Assembly: GCF_030247195.1 (NCBI RefSeq) | Contig: NC_080672.1 | Location: 392,477,037-392,541,036, forward strand | Length of the DNA stretch: 64,000 nucleotides | From: Topomyia yanbarensis | Lineage: Eukaryota > Arthropoda > Insecta > Diptera > Culicidae | Reading direction: 5' to 3' | Shown: piece after piece, positions 12,801 through 23,389 of the stretch | How the letters are laid out: every line of letters starts with the position of its first letter | Position numbering within the stretch: position 1 is the first letter of the stretch | Program-made: the position numbers and the translations under genes | Notes under the pieces: model-generated | Databases searched by the model: none | The model's input: only the letters and a program-made list of their open reading frames with translations | What the model was told of the DNA's origin: nothing

Positions 12801-12929
12801 TCAATTCCGCATCGTTCTGTAATGGATGATTACACCCCCCATTTGGTGAACAGATCTGCAGCGTTTTGCTTCGATGGCACCCAGTACCAGTCTATCAACC
12901 TCGTGAAATTCAAAATCACCCCAACTCAC

Positions 12930-13135
12930 GTACCATGATGAGCGACCGATGCAACGGATATCAATACCTTCTGTTTGTAGATTTCCAGCCAGCGTACGAT
13001 TCAGTGAATCGAAACAAACTGTTGCAGATAACTTTTGAGCATCGCTTACCGACAAAACTGGTTGAGGTTGATGCGTATGACAATAGATGGGTCCAAATCA
13101 AGCGTCAAAATAGTCATAGTCAAATCCGACTCATT
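12930..13135 (+). pseudogene. RTE-type reverse transcriptase fragment
   Basis: GYQYLLFVDFQPAYDSVNRN, then KLLQITFEHRLPTKLVEV, is the RT motif A region (FVDFxxAYDSVxR) of RTE-clade LINEs. It is followed by QIKRQNSHSQIR. The piece is about 200 bp and abuts the fold-back MITE at 13188. Confidence 0.75.
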
Positions 13136-13187
13136 TGTGACGTCAAATCAATTGACAGGTGTTCTGTTCGAATCCAGCTTTTTACGT

Positions 13188-13418
13188 GGCGGTCTAAATT
13201 ATTCAGTTCGTAATACGTTTAATGGCCCATTTTTGACAATAATCGTTTACGTCAACCGCCCAGTGAAATTAAGTCATCTTACGTTATTCCAATGCGTTGG
13301 ATGTTTATTCAATGAACGCCCGGCATCTTCAACTGGACAATACTGTCAAGCTGTCGTAAACGATTATTTTCAAAAAAGGGCAATTAAGCATATTACAAAC
13401 TGAACAATTTAGACCGCC
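13188..13418. mobile_element. Fold-back MITE (231 bp)
   Basis: Terminal inverted repeats of about 60 bp start GGCGGTCTAAATTATTCAGT on the left and GGCGGTCTAAATTGTTCAGT on the right (reverse complement). Both arms run to AATAATCGTTTAC. It separates an RTE fragment on the plus strand from a longer RTE-type LINE on the minus strand. I found no clear target duplication. Confidence 0.8.
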
Positions 13419-13447
13419 ATTATATTATTTCCTGAGTATACATCATA

Positions 13448-15484
13448 TTAACATGATTTAATCTGTTCCACAATATTCCGCCACGTCACTCGGTCAGTTG
13501 CTGCTTGTCTCCAACCTCTCAGGTGCCTGATACTCGCCAGGTTCTGCTCCACTAGGTTCAGCCACCGGGAACGCTGCGCTCCTCTCCGTCTTGTACCCTC
13601 CGGGTTAGAGGTGAAAACCAACTTGGTGGGGTTGTTGTCCGGCATCCTCGCAACATGCCCTGCCCACCGTACCCTTCGAGCTTGAGCTACTTTCCGGATA
13701 CTTGGCTCACCATAGAGTCGCGCAAGTTCGTGGTTCATCCTTCTCATCCACACGCCATCCTCCTGCACACCGCCGAAGATCGTTCTCAGCACCATTCTTT
13801 CGAAGACTTCGAGTGCTTTCAGATCCTCCTCGAGCATTGTCCACGACTCGTGCCCGTAGAGAACCACCGGTCTAATCAGTGTGTTGTACATGGCGCATTT
13901 CGTGCGGTGGTGAAGCTTCCTTGATCTCAAAGTTTTGTGGAGCCCATAGTAAGCACGACTTCCAGAGATAATACGCCTTCTGATCTCCCGACTGGTGTTA
14001 TTGTCACCAATGAGCCTAGATAGATGAACTCGTCAACCACTTTGAACTCGTCGCCGTCGATCGTGATACTACTGCCCAAGCGCTCCCTATCGCGATTGGT
14101 TCCGCCAGCCAGCATGTACTTCGTCTTAGACACATTTATCTTCAGTCCTACTCGTTCTGCTTCGCGCTTCAGTCGGGTATACAGATCTGCTATTGTTTCC
14201 TTGTTTCTACCGATTATGTCCACGTCGTCAGCGAAGCACACGTACTGTCCGAACCTCGTGAAAATCGTGCCCCGCATGTTGAACCCCGCTCTTCGCATTA
14301 CACCTTCCAGCGCTATATTGAACAGCAGGCAGGACAACCCATCGCCTTGTCTTAGTCCCCTGCGTGTTTCAAACGGACCCGAGAGGCTGAAATTTTGACA
14401 CAACACCTTACACCATCCATTGTAGCCTTAATTAGTCTTATCAGCTTCCCAGGGAAGCCGTTCTCATCCATCATTTTCCATAGCTCCACACGGTCCACCG
14501 TGTCATATGCGGCTTTAAAGTCGATGAACAGGTGATGTGTCGGGACCTGGTATTCACGGCATTTTTGGAGGATTTGATCTGCCGTTGATGAAACCGGCCT
14601 GACAACTCCCGACAAATCCATTTACCAGCGGTGATAGGCGCCGGAACAGAATCTGGGATAGCACTTTGTAAGAGGCATTTGTCACTGTGATCGCTCTGTA
14701 GTTTTCACAGTCCAATTTGTCGCCTTTCTTGTATATCGGGGTGATGACCCGTTCCTTCCACTCCTCCGGTAGCTGTTCCCTGTCCCAGATTCTTTCGATT
14801 ATTCGGTGCATGCATTCCGCCAGTTTCTCCGGACCCACCTTGAAGAGTTCCGCTCCTAGACCATCCTTACCAACTGCCTTGTTGTTCTTGAGCTGTTGAA
14901 TAGCCTCGTTAACCTCATTCATAGTGGGCACCGGTACATCCCGTCAGCTGCGACACTGACATAATCGTCCTCCTCGAACGCCCGATTGTCGGCCTGCGCA
15001 CCATTCATATGTTCATTGTAGTACTGCCTCCACCTTTCGACCACCTCACGTTCGTCCGTCAAGATGCCTTCCTTGTCTCTGCACATTTCGGATCGCGGCA
15101 CAAAACCGTTGCGAGAGTCATTCAGCTTCTTGAAGAACGCCCGCGTTTCCTGAGAGCGATACAGCAGCTCCATCTCCTATCTCTGAGACTCTTCCAAGCG
15201 GCGCTTTTTGTCCTGAAAAAGACGAGTCTGCTGTTTTCGCTTCCGTCGATATGACTCCACGTTCTACCGAGTGGCTTCTCGTCCAATATCTCTTGGCACT
15301 CGCCATCGAACCAATCGTTCCGTCGACTCCTCTGTACGTATCCCAGGACGCTCTCCGCAGTGCTGCTTATGGCTGCTTTAGTCCTGGTCCAGCAGTTCTC
15401 AAGACGAGCATCGATGACCGCCATTATGGCATGTAAAAAGCTGAAAACATTGCGACCAGTAGGGACAAAACTTCTAGGATACAA
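13448..15484 (-). mobile_element. RTE-type LINE, nearly complete reverse transcriptase
   Basis: This is the best-preserved LINE in the window. From 15484 downward it has the endonuclease-RT linker (ETRAFFKKLNDSRNGF, DEREVVERWRQYYNEHMN), then NKAVGKDGLGAELFK at about 14880 and EWKERVITPIYKKGDKLDCE at about 14760. Next come HHLFIDFKAAYDTVDRVELW at about 14520 (motif A) and RRGLRQGDGLSCLLFNIALE at about 14350. FADDVDIIG at about 14225 is the catalytic FADD box. The C-terminal tail (NTLIRPVVLYGHESW, then VRWAGHVARMPD) ends at a stop at 13448. Frameshifts occur near 15170, 14935, 14600, 14390 and 13930. The endonuclease is absent, as expected after 5' truncation. It lies downstream of the kinase gene on the same strand. 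Confidence 0.9.
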
Positions 15485-15987
15485 CCTGTAATATCAGCCT
15501 TACTGCATAGTAGCGCAAAAAGTATTTTTTCAACAAGTGCATTCGGAGAAACAACACTTGAAGAGCTGATAAATTCGCAAGTCAGTCACATGTAGCTAGG
15601 GGATCCCGTACAACATGGAATTGACTTGCGATTATGGACAGAAAAGGAACGATACAATGTAGTCCAAGAAAAAAGGAATAGATATCGTTGGGGTGACTAC
15701 TTTTTAGTAGATGACCAAAAAAGTGTGAATCGCTATTAACACCATTATTGCATCCATTATCATTATCGAATTCTCCTTGAATCAGTTAACTATATCTCTT
15801 CGATGAACGGAGTATACCAAAAAGATTAATATAATATGTCAGAATCGTCCTTAAACACATTCACCGTGAGAGCATAACGCTTGTACTTCATTCTATACTG
15901 AAAAGTTTGAATAGAATGCTCATTTTAACTAACTGGTTTTACTGTACCCTCGCTTGATTGAAATTACTTAAAAAAGCATTCCAAGTA
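15485..15987. other. Spacer, nothing recognised
   Basis: About 500 bp with no coding homology, terminal repeats or tandem structure that I can see. Confidence 0.5.
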
Positions 15988-16233
15988 CAGTTGGTCGGTG
16001 TTAAGTCAGACCGGACTAAGTCGCAAAACATCAAGAAATGAGATAATGATATCACTGGATAAAGAATTTCGTCACCTACATTCAACATTTGCCAGATTTG
16101 AAATATGTAACAATAAACAAGAATTATGGCAAAAATTAATTTTCAATTATAATGTAAAGGGTACTTTAAACTCATTTTTCTCGATATTAATATTTTGTCA
16201 CTTAGTCCGGTCTGACTTAACACCGACCTGCTG
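15988..16233. mobile_element. MITE (246 bp)
   Basis: The ends are inverted repeats. The left contains GTCGGTGTTAAGTCAGACCG followed by GACTAAGT. The right is its reverse complement with almost no mismatch, and the outer bases are CAG and CTG. The body is AT-rich and non-coding. No convincing target duplication was found. Confidence 0.85.
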
Positions 16234-17340
16234 AACGTGGTAAATTTCCGTCCTAAAAAGAAGCTCCGACCAGTGATGCAAATTTTCAAATGCCAACCTT
16301 TAGTTCAATTCATCCCAACCGTGATTCAAATCCAAAGCCTCCCTTAATTATTCACTATCAAGTTCAAGGCGGGATTTTCATGGCTAAACCGTTTTACTTC
16401 TTTTCAAATTGATGCTTTTTCATTCACCAACCAAAGCTGTCATCTGCTCTGTAGAGGCCAGTTTAGATTAAATGTTGACATGTTTTTCGTTTTCAAGCTT
16501 AAATGAACAGTAAGAATTAAGTTCAGAGTAGTTTTGCTTGAAAAACCTGGTCACCAGTGGAGAGATATTCACAGGGTCAATAAAATTGAAAATGAATGGA
16601 AAATGATTGAGCAGCACGCCTGTTTGAAAAGATGATGCGAACAAACAAATGCGAATTGAACATAGCAGGGCATAATTTGAGATTTGTTCCTCCTTCAAGT
16701 TCAAATCAACCTGTTGAAAATTTGCAGCTCTGGCTCCGACAGTAATGATTCAACTATTGGTACAAGTATAAAGATTTATTTCACATCGGTATGTCCTGTT
16801 ATGCTGCTCTTTCCAACCTACGGAGGAGGTACGGACACTCTACGATAGTGACAAGCAAGAAACCGAATAAGTTTAGTTGTTCCTTTTTTCCTATAATTAT
16901 GCTCTTCGATTGTCGCCACCCTCTATTGCATTATTTACTTATGGTTTGTATGTGTTTGTGTGCTCGTTAAATTCAATTGGTAATCCGCTCTATAAGCTAC
17001 AATTTAGATTTAACGTTTTTTTTTCTGATCTCTAAATGGTATGTATTGTACAGTTGTAACAAGTCTAATAAGTGCACTTAATGGTCTGTTTTTTTTTGTC
17101 TTAACACCTAAGTGTCTCTTTACTTCAAGAGATAGGTGTTTGTAAAAATATATGGTAAAAGAAATTTATGTTTAATGTTGCATAAAATCCACACAGAAGA
17201 GCCCGTAGGAAAGATTGATTTAATGACTGATCCCGATAGCCTGCCGTGATACGCATAGGTGCCCCATATTGTACGGCATTTTCTATATATACACGTGACA
17301 ACTATGCGAAGAACGACAATCGAGTAGGTAAGAAGAATAC
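16234..17340. other. Region downstream of the kinase gene, including probable 3' UTR
   Basis: AT-rich sequence just past the kinase stop codon, presumably its 3' UTR in part. A minus-strand AATAAA (reverse complement of TTTATT at 16775-16780) is one candidate polyadenylation signal, about 560 nt past the stop. No other coding signal is visible. Confidence 0.4.
16775..16780 (-). terminator. Candidate polyadenylation signal for the kinase gene
   Basis: A canonical AATAAA on the minus strand about 560 nt past the stop at 17341. AT-rich DNA makes chance matches likely, so only transcript 3' ends could confirm it. Confidence 0.3.
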
Positions 17341-20300
17341 CTAGTACGCATAGCTCACAACATGTCGCACCCGTTTGGGTCTTTGAATAGTGGCGCTGTT
17401 TATCGTGGGTCTTCGTTTACGCAGATTCCGCAGTGGATTCAGGGTATAACTGAGCACGTCGGTGGCCGGCGGGTTTGGATACAACATATCGGCTTCCTCG
17501 AACCCGCTGAAATAATAAACTTCATCGAATTCAAATCCAAACTCGATCTTTTCGACATCAATTGATGCTCGAGTTCCCGCAAATAGTGATTCTTCCGAGC
17601 AGGAGGAAATGTCGCGTTCAATCGATTCGTCCAACTCGGCCGATTCTACTTCCTCTTGAATGACAACAGCGGGAAGAAGGCTTTCCTTCTGTCGTCCGGT
17701 AATTTCTTCGAGTATTAACGGAACAGTTGCGCTACTTGTTTCACTACTGCACGATCCACTTCTCCGCACATTCATCTCGGGCCGTTGCTCGATTTCCTTT
17801 TTCCGTACTTCTTCCTCAACAACATCTTCAACATCCTGTAAAATTTGGTCCACCAAAAATTCGTCTATTTCCCCATCTTCTTCTTCGTCTTGTTCGTCGT
17901 TTTCCTCATCCGCATCCTCCGCAGCATCCGATTCCATCTTGTTCACCTCGTTATTATTGCTCTCGGCCCCGCCTGCCTGCTTCGACTCTTTTTGCAGTTC
18001 TTCCTGTTCACAGCGATCGTCGCTATCCGCCTCATCTATCACTACCACTTCAGAGTTATTGGTCGAAACACTTGCTGTTCGCTGGTTGTGGTCTGATATC
18101 GAGCTGCTCTTGCTGGACTTACTTCGACCAATACCACTGGACGTGCTTTCCTCCATAGAACTGCTGTATTGGCTCTCGGTTGACTTTTTGGACTTGGTTC
18201 CATTCGTACGCCGCTGATTCGTGTTCGCTCGGCTGACTTCCCGCAGTCGGAATCCTTCCTCCTCGGCTCGTTTAAATGCGTCGTACGTATTTTTCACGTT
18301 TGCTTCCAGCCGCCGCAAGCTCTGCTGCGGATATACCATTTTCAGCTGTCTTCGCACGCCCGCAGTTCGATTCAAATCGAGCCACTCGTGCACTAGCAGT
18401 AGCTCCATCGTTATTCGCCTGTCCGGATCCACCGTTAGCAAGCGTTTCACTAAGTCTTTGGCCTCTTCACTTACACATACCCATGCCGAGGACGCCAAAT
18501 CGAACGAACCTCGACGAATTTTACCTATAATTATCTCCATCTGTTTGGCGGATGAAGCGAGATTCGCGTGACCGAAAAATTGCCGCGGAGTAAACGGAGC
18601 CTGTCCACATAGCATGGTATACAGTATCACTCCTAGGGACCAGAGGTCGCTCGATTCCAGCGCATACGATCGACCGTCGAACACCTCCGGTGCAGAATAG
18701 CCGAGCGTTCCAGCGTTCGGCGATGAAGTCAGACAGTTGTTATTCTCTATACTTTTCGCGAAACCAAAATCTATCAGCTTCAAATGCTCCGAATGAGGTG
18801 CTTCGAACAGTACGTTCTCCGGTTTGAGATCACAGTGGGCAAAGCCCTTCTGGTGCATGAAGGCAACCGCCTGCACCATCTGACGGAAGTAATGGCGCGC
18901 TTGGCTTTCAGTAAAACTTTTGTTCTGGTTTATCCGATGCAGCAGCTCGCTTCCCTCCAACAGTTCCAGCACTATGTAGATGTGATGGGAGTCCTTCAGG
19001 ACTTCAACGAATTTAACTACGTTGGCGTGACCTTGGCAGGCTTTAAGGGCTTCAATTTCTTGCCTCGCGTACCCAGCCGTCTCCGGGTGATTGAAGAGTA
19101 CTTTTACTGCGTAGTAGTTGTTACTGCTACTACTATTACTACTGCTACTATTACTATTGTGACCGTTGTTGCTGCTATTGCTGGCGGAAGATGAAGATAG
19201 CCGGCGGCACTTGAAGCACACTGAGAAGATCCCATCGCCAATGGATTGGTCGGCCGTTAGTTCGTACTTTTTGTGGAACGGGGAGCTCTGGAAGATTTAA
19301 GATAAACGGATTAGTTTACTTGATTTGTGGAAGGTGTTATTTCAGAGTCTACCAAACACTGTATTTTGTTCGATTGGCGCTGAATTAACCCACCATACAT
19401 ACCTTGCTAACATATCGCCGAACAGCAGCTTCACTCGGTCTAGTATTCTTATTTCTCATGTACTTGTTTCTATCGACGACTTTACTCGACAGTAAACTAG
19501 GTGAAACGTATGAATAACCTGTCACAAATGAACAAAAAAGAACGATTAGCTTTATTACTTTTGTAATTCGACCGATTTGTATCACCTCGGAACAGCCGCT
19601 CCGAATTCGGTGGAGCCGACGCCGGCGTATCGACCGGTGTTTGCCGCGTGAACTCATCGCTGAAATTATTCGTATCCAGCTCATCCTCGATCACCGGTTT
19701 GAATGGTGCTGCAATCTTTTTTTCTGCCAAAAGTCGCCAGTTGATCGATTTAAAGAAGCTGTGTGATTTCAGTTCCGAAGCATCCGCCGTACCACCGCCC
19801 AATCGCCGCCGGGGATCCTTCACCAGCAGTTTCCGGATGAAATCTTTTGCTTCACGCGAAAGATGATCAGGGATTATCGCCTCGGTGTTTGTGATTTTCT
19901 TCGATATTTCCGATTGGGTGGCGGGTTCTTCTGAGCTGAACGGTGAGCTGCCGGTCAGCAGCTCAAACGTCAGTACACCTACCGACCACCAATCGACGGA
20001 CGAGTCGTGTCCGTTTTGGTTGGATTTCACAATCTCCGGTGCCATGTACTCGATGGTGCCACAGAAGCTGTGTGCCCGCTCATTCTCATATACCAGCTCC
20101 CTTGAGAGACCAAAATCGGTCAGCACGATGTGACCATCGGAATCGATTAATATGTTTTCCAGCTTAATGTCACGATAGATGATTCCCAACTGGAAAATTA
20201 TGTTCAAACATTCGATTAGTTTAAGATTCAATCGGAAAATTTTACCGCCAGTACATACCTTATGAAGTTGTTCCAGAGCAACAATTATCTCCGCTATATA

Positions 20301-21908
20301 AATCCGAACCTCATCTTCGGTGAAATGTTCCTTGTTGTACAGATGTGTGAACAATTCACCGCCACTCACATAATCAAGGATGATGTGCAACTTGGAATCC
20401 GTCTGGAAAGCGTAGTGCATCGTCACCAGAAAAGGTGATCGTTTGATTGATTCTAGGACCTGGCGAAAGAAGGATAAACATAAAGTAGGCCGAGTGCGAT
20501 ATGCAAACTGACAGGAATTCAATTTTTATTTTTACTCTGCGCATTTGGAATTTCATTATTAGGTTTTTAGAATTAAAACACTACAAACAGATGTCTTCCC
20601 GCCTATCCTCGGAGCCTTCAACGATATCTTTCCGGTAAAATGTGTAGCCAATCAGTTCAATTATTGACTCATATGGAATATTTTCTTTTTTCTTAGCAAC
20701 TGCGCGATATGCATGGAACCGGTACAAGATCAACAAAAATTTCTGACATGTGCTCATCTTTTCCACGAGCCTTGCATCGACAAGTGGCTGGCGAGAAAGG
20801 GAATTTGTCCTGTTTGTCGAAATGAAGAGATTCCGCCCAAGAAAGTAGAAGAGACCCGATCGCGTTCCACCAATCGTGGCCAAAGGGTGATTGTAGCGGG
20901 GCCCACTATGTTACGACTGCGCCAGGTATCGGTGCAAGCACGGCGACAAGACAGGCGAACACGGCCTACCAGAACCCCCGCCAGATCTCGTTCCCGCAGA
21001 AGAGCGCGTTCACCTTAGAAGATCATCCAAGTCAAAATCTAAACATTTTAAATTATATTTGTATTTTTGTTATGCCTTTTATGCTATAAATATTGCAGGA
21101 CGATTAAAATCTTTATTCTTTTTATTTATTACCTTATTTTCATCATTATGGATAGTAACCATCTTTTGTTTGTAATAACTTCAATTTCAATTACAATTCT
21201 GGAAGAGCACACTCTTTTCCCTATATATTAACCCTCCGGAAGTCGCGCAAATGACTCACTGATCGAGCACCCGCTGGTGCCCTCAGACAATTTCGCTAGA
21301 TTTTCAGAGCAGCGTGCACTCAGTGCACTAGCACGACTCCCGGAACGTTAAGTTTGAGTACACGGGGCCAATGTCGGCTGAACAAAAATGAAATACTTTT
21401 TCTTCGACATTAGCATCAACAACGTGCAAATCAAGATCGTCAACTGAAGGCCTAGCAGATGGTAATGTAACAATTCGGGGGAGCTACGACGAGGTTGTAG
21501 TTTATCGTTAAAATCCATATCGATTATTCACAAATGTTAATTGATATTGGCCAAGAACGGAGCAAAAGCTCATGAGTGGTCTCTTAAAGCTAATAACTAA
21601 GACTTAATAATTAGCCTATACACATACCTGCCGCTCAGTTTTTGTATGTTCGGCTGTCTTTTTCTTCTGACAGATTGTAGACTTCTTCAGCACCTTCATC
21701 GCATACAGTTTGTTGTGGTCGACGCCTCCCAGTTTCCGAACCAGAAATACTTTTCCGTAAGCTAGAATGCAGTAAGTTTTGTTTAAAGATATCGTTGGCA
21801 ATAACGTTTGAAGTGCTCAATATGGACAAACCAACTTACCACCGGTTCCGAGAACCTTGAGTAGCTTAAAGTCATCTATGGTGACAGTATCCTCCTCGCA
21901 GAGTTTGA
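17341..21908 (-). CDS. JIL-1: JIL-1/MSK-type tandem Ser/Thr kinase (5' exons missing)
   Basis: Six exons on the minus strand join in one frame: 21908-21840, 21761-21628, 20459-20259, 20189-19586, 19518-19403 and 19287-17341. The introns of 78, 1168, 69, 67 and 115 nt are all GT-AG. They encode about 1,022 residues. The first domain (residues about 12-270) is an AGC kinase: GTGAYGKVFLVRK loop, AMKVLKK lysine, YRDIKLEN, DFG, and SFCGTIEYMAPE with the activation-loop Ser. The linker carries the hydrophobic motif FRGYSYVSPS. The second domain (about 378-670) is CaMK-like, with GDGIFSV, YAVKVL, HCDLKPEN, DFGFAKS and GTLGYSAPE. A Ser/Asn-rich insert of 27 residues sits between its glycine loop and VAVK lysine. 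The tail is Ser-rich, then strongly acidic (about 800-830), and ends in a basic NLRKRRPT/RPKRVRH patch. This order matches MSK1/2 and Drosophila JIL-1, the interphase histone H3 Ser10 kinase. JIL-1 is preferred because of the acidic-basic tail. The N-terminal exon or exons upstream of 21908 were not found. Confidence 0.93.
20591..21018 (+). CDS. Small RING-H2 zinc-finger protein (putative E3 ligase), nested gene
   Basis: Two exons, 20591-20634 and 20697-21018, are joined across a 62-nt GT-AG intron with a TTTTCTTTTTTCTTAG acceptor. They give an uninterrupted 121-residue protein. The start ATG at 20591 yields MSSRLSSEPSTISF, and the splice completes the codon R15 directly before the finger. 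Reading through the intron would hit a stop. The finger, starting CAICMEPVQ, has spacing C-x2-C-x12-C-x1-H-x2-H-x2-C-x10-C-x2-C. This is the RING-H2 (C3H2C3) pattern, and members of the class are usually E2-dependent ubiquitin ligases. The rest (residues about 57-121) is Arg/Ser/Thr-rich and ends SRSRRRARSP, probably disordered or nuclear. There is no membrane segment. It lies on the opposite strand inside the 1,168-nt intron of the kinase gene. I do not recognise a specific orthologue. The intron argues against a processed pseudogene. Confidence 0.75.
21228..21351. mobile_element. TTAA-flanked MITE, copy A (124 bp) in kinase intron
   Basis: TTAA duplications bound a 116-bp core starting CCCTCCGGAAGTCGCG and ending with its imperfect inverse. 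The interior has GTGCACTCAGTGCAC, a short palindrome. TTAA targets plus CCC ends suggest a piggyBac-related non-autonomous element. A second copy is at 26791-26914. Confidence 0.85.
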
Positions 21909-22054
21909 CTGCAATGAAACAAATAAAATAGATTATTATTAGATTTGTATGAAAACGGAAAGAAATTAAAATGAAATAAAATTAGAATACAATTAAAATA
22001 ATCTAAACCATTCGGGTCAAAGTTTGGGAATTCAATTACTCAATTTATTTGATC

Positions 22055-22285
22055 GCGGGACATTAAAAGATGGCGACATGCATTTCAGACGCGTTGTGAC
22101 CGGGTTTGTATTATCGCGAAAGGCTCCAGTGTTTGTATTTTATTGTGCGCCTTCTTTTTTCGCATGTGCGTTCATATATATTACGTATGCGTTTGTAATT
22201 TCGTGTGTACTAGTGCGATTCTATAACCACGTGGTTGTTTGTATATTCCGGTGTGCTTTTGTGTGTTTCCGAGAGAGAATTTAAT
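22055..22285 (+). repeat. Fragment of long repeat family G
   Basis: The sequence shows GTTTGTATTATCGCGAA and recurrent CGTGTGT/CGCGTGT motifs, as in 25700-26160, 37700-38110, 60640-61340 and 61640-62300. It is non-coding and of unknown class. Confidence 0.5.
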
Positions 22286-22679
22286 TAAACATTCATTCAA
22301 TAAAGGCTAGATGGTCGTGCGACTCGTATAAATGATGATATATATTAGTATTCCGAACACCACACCAATACTACAAATGATAACTACTGGCTCTTTTTTA
22401 GTTTTGGCATTTGATAGTTTCAAAATCATGCAGCATGAAAAAGGCTCTATTAACCCTCCTGCCCTCCCCGCATTGCCAGCTATGGTCCATACCACCTTAG
22501 TGAATGTTCGTCTGACTATGCTGACGAGAAGAGAAAATTCGAAGGTTATGAGCGGCTCGAAACAACGTCTGTTCTGAAATGGGCAGCTGAAGGAGAAATG
22601 CGGCATCTCGTAAGCTATATCCAATGTGGCGAGACGAGGTTTTGCAGCTCTAATTAAGCGGCATGGCTAATAATCAGCC

Positions 22680-23080
22680 AAAAAGTCTGGAAAATGACAC
22701 AGGGTGGAAGAATCGACCAAGGACGCGAAAATGTTTAACGGAAACTGATGGAAAACTCGTTACTTGAAACATCAGAACTCTGTCGATAATTGCGTAAAAC
22801 GGTTCTGCTTGTTCGAGCTGCAAAAAGTTGAAGTGTAGATTATAGGGCTTCGGGATGTTCAATTACGCGACACGGCCGAATGTGAATTCCGAGCATAAAC
22901 TGAACTGCGGGTATCTTGCTCAAATACAACATTTAGTACAGTGATGTCGAAAAAGCAGGGCAAAGCGATGATGTACAAGAAGAGTTCTATTAGCGTCTAG
23001 ACAAGGCCTACGGAGATTTCCCAAAACATGACGTGTAAGTCCCATCATCGGGAACAGAAATACACAGATCAGACGGGGTC
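22680..23080 (+). pseudogene. RTE-type LINE endonuclease relic
   Basis: ENDTGWKNRPRTRKCLTETD, then GKLVTxNIRTL near 22690-22785, is the N-terminal leader and first endonuclease motif (WNVRTL) of RTE-type ORF2. Further on, LDKAYGDFPKHDV near 23000-23035 and IIGNRNTQIR match the later endonuclease block (KHDVxIIxGDxNAQIG). Frames are broken throughout, and the copy stops at the minisatellite. Confidence 0.7.
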
Positions 23081-23084
23081 TGGG

Positions 23085-23360
23085 TCAATTGGCATCAAGT
23101 CATTTAGCATATAACGGACATTTGGCATAACGGTTATTTGGCATAATGGTCTTTTGGCATAATTTTGAGAATTGATCACACTTAAGGTCATTTTACATAA
23201 CGAACATTGCATAACGGTCATTTGACATAATGGTCATTTGGCGTAATTTTGAGAACTGATCATACTGAAGGATATTTGGCAAAACGGACATTTGGCATAT
23301 CGGACATTTGGCATAATTTTGAGAAATGATCACACTGGAGGTCATTTGCCATTCTTTTAA
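23085..23360 (+). repeat. TTTGGCATAA minisatellite
   Basis: About a dozen variants of a 15-16-bp unit, CATTTGGCATAACGGT, occur in tandem. They are grouped into three larger blocks, each ending in TAATTTTGAGAATTGATCACACT or a variant. This gives a higher-order period of about 100-110 bp. It separates an RTE endonuclease relic from a LINE ORF1 element. Confidence 0.85.
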
Positions 23361-23389
23361 TTACAGGGAGACACATAATTTAAAACTGT

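Noticed and set aside
17660..18217. 185-codon plus-strand ORF (and a 143-codon one overlapping) in the kinase region
   Set aside because: Antisense shadow of the Ser/Glu-rich kinase tail; composition mirrors the coding strand, and no domain is seen.
18784..19194. 136-codon plus-strand ORF
   Set aside because: Antisense to the second kinase domain, whose minus-strand motifs are unambiguous.
23085..23360. CRISPR-like array
   Set aside because: Units are contiguous and variable with no unique spacers, in a eukaryotic repeat context.
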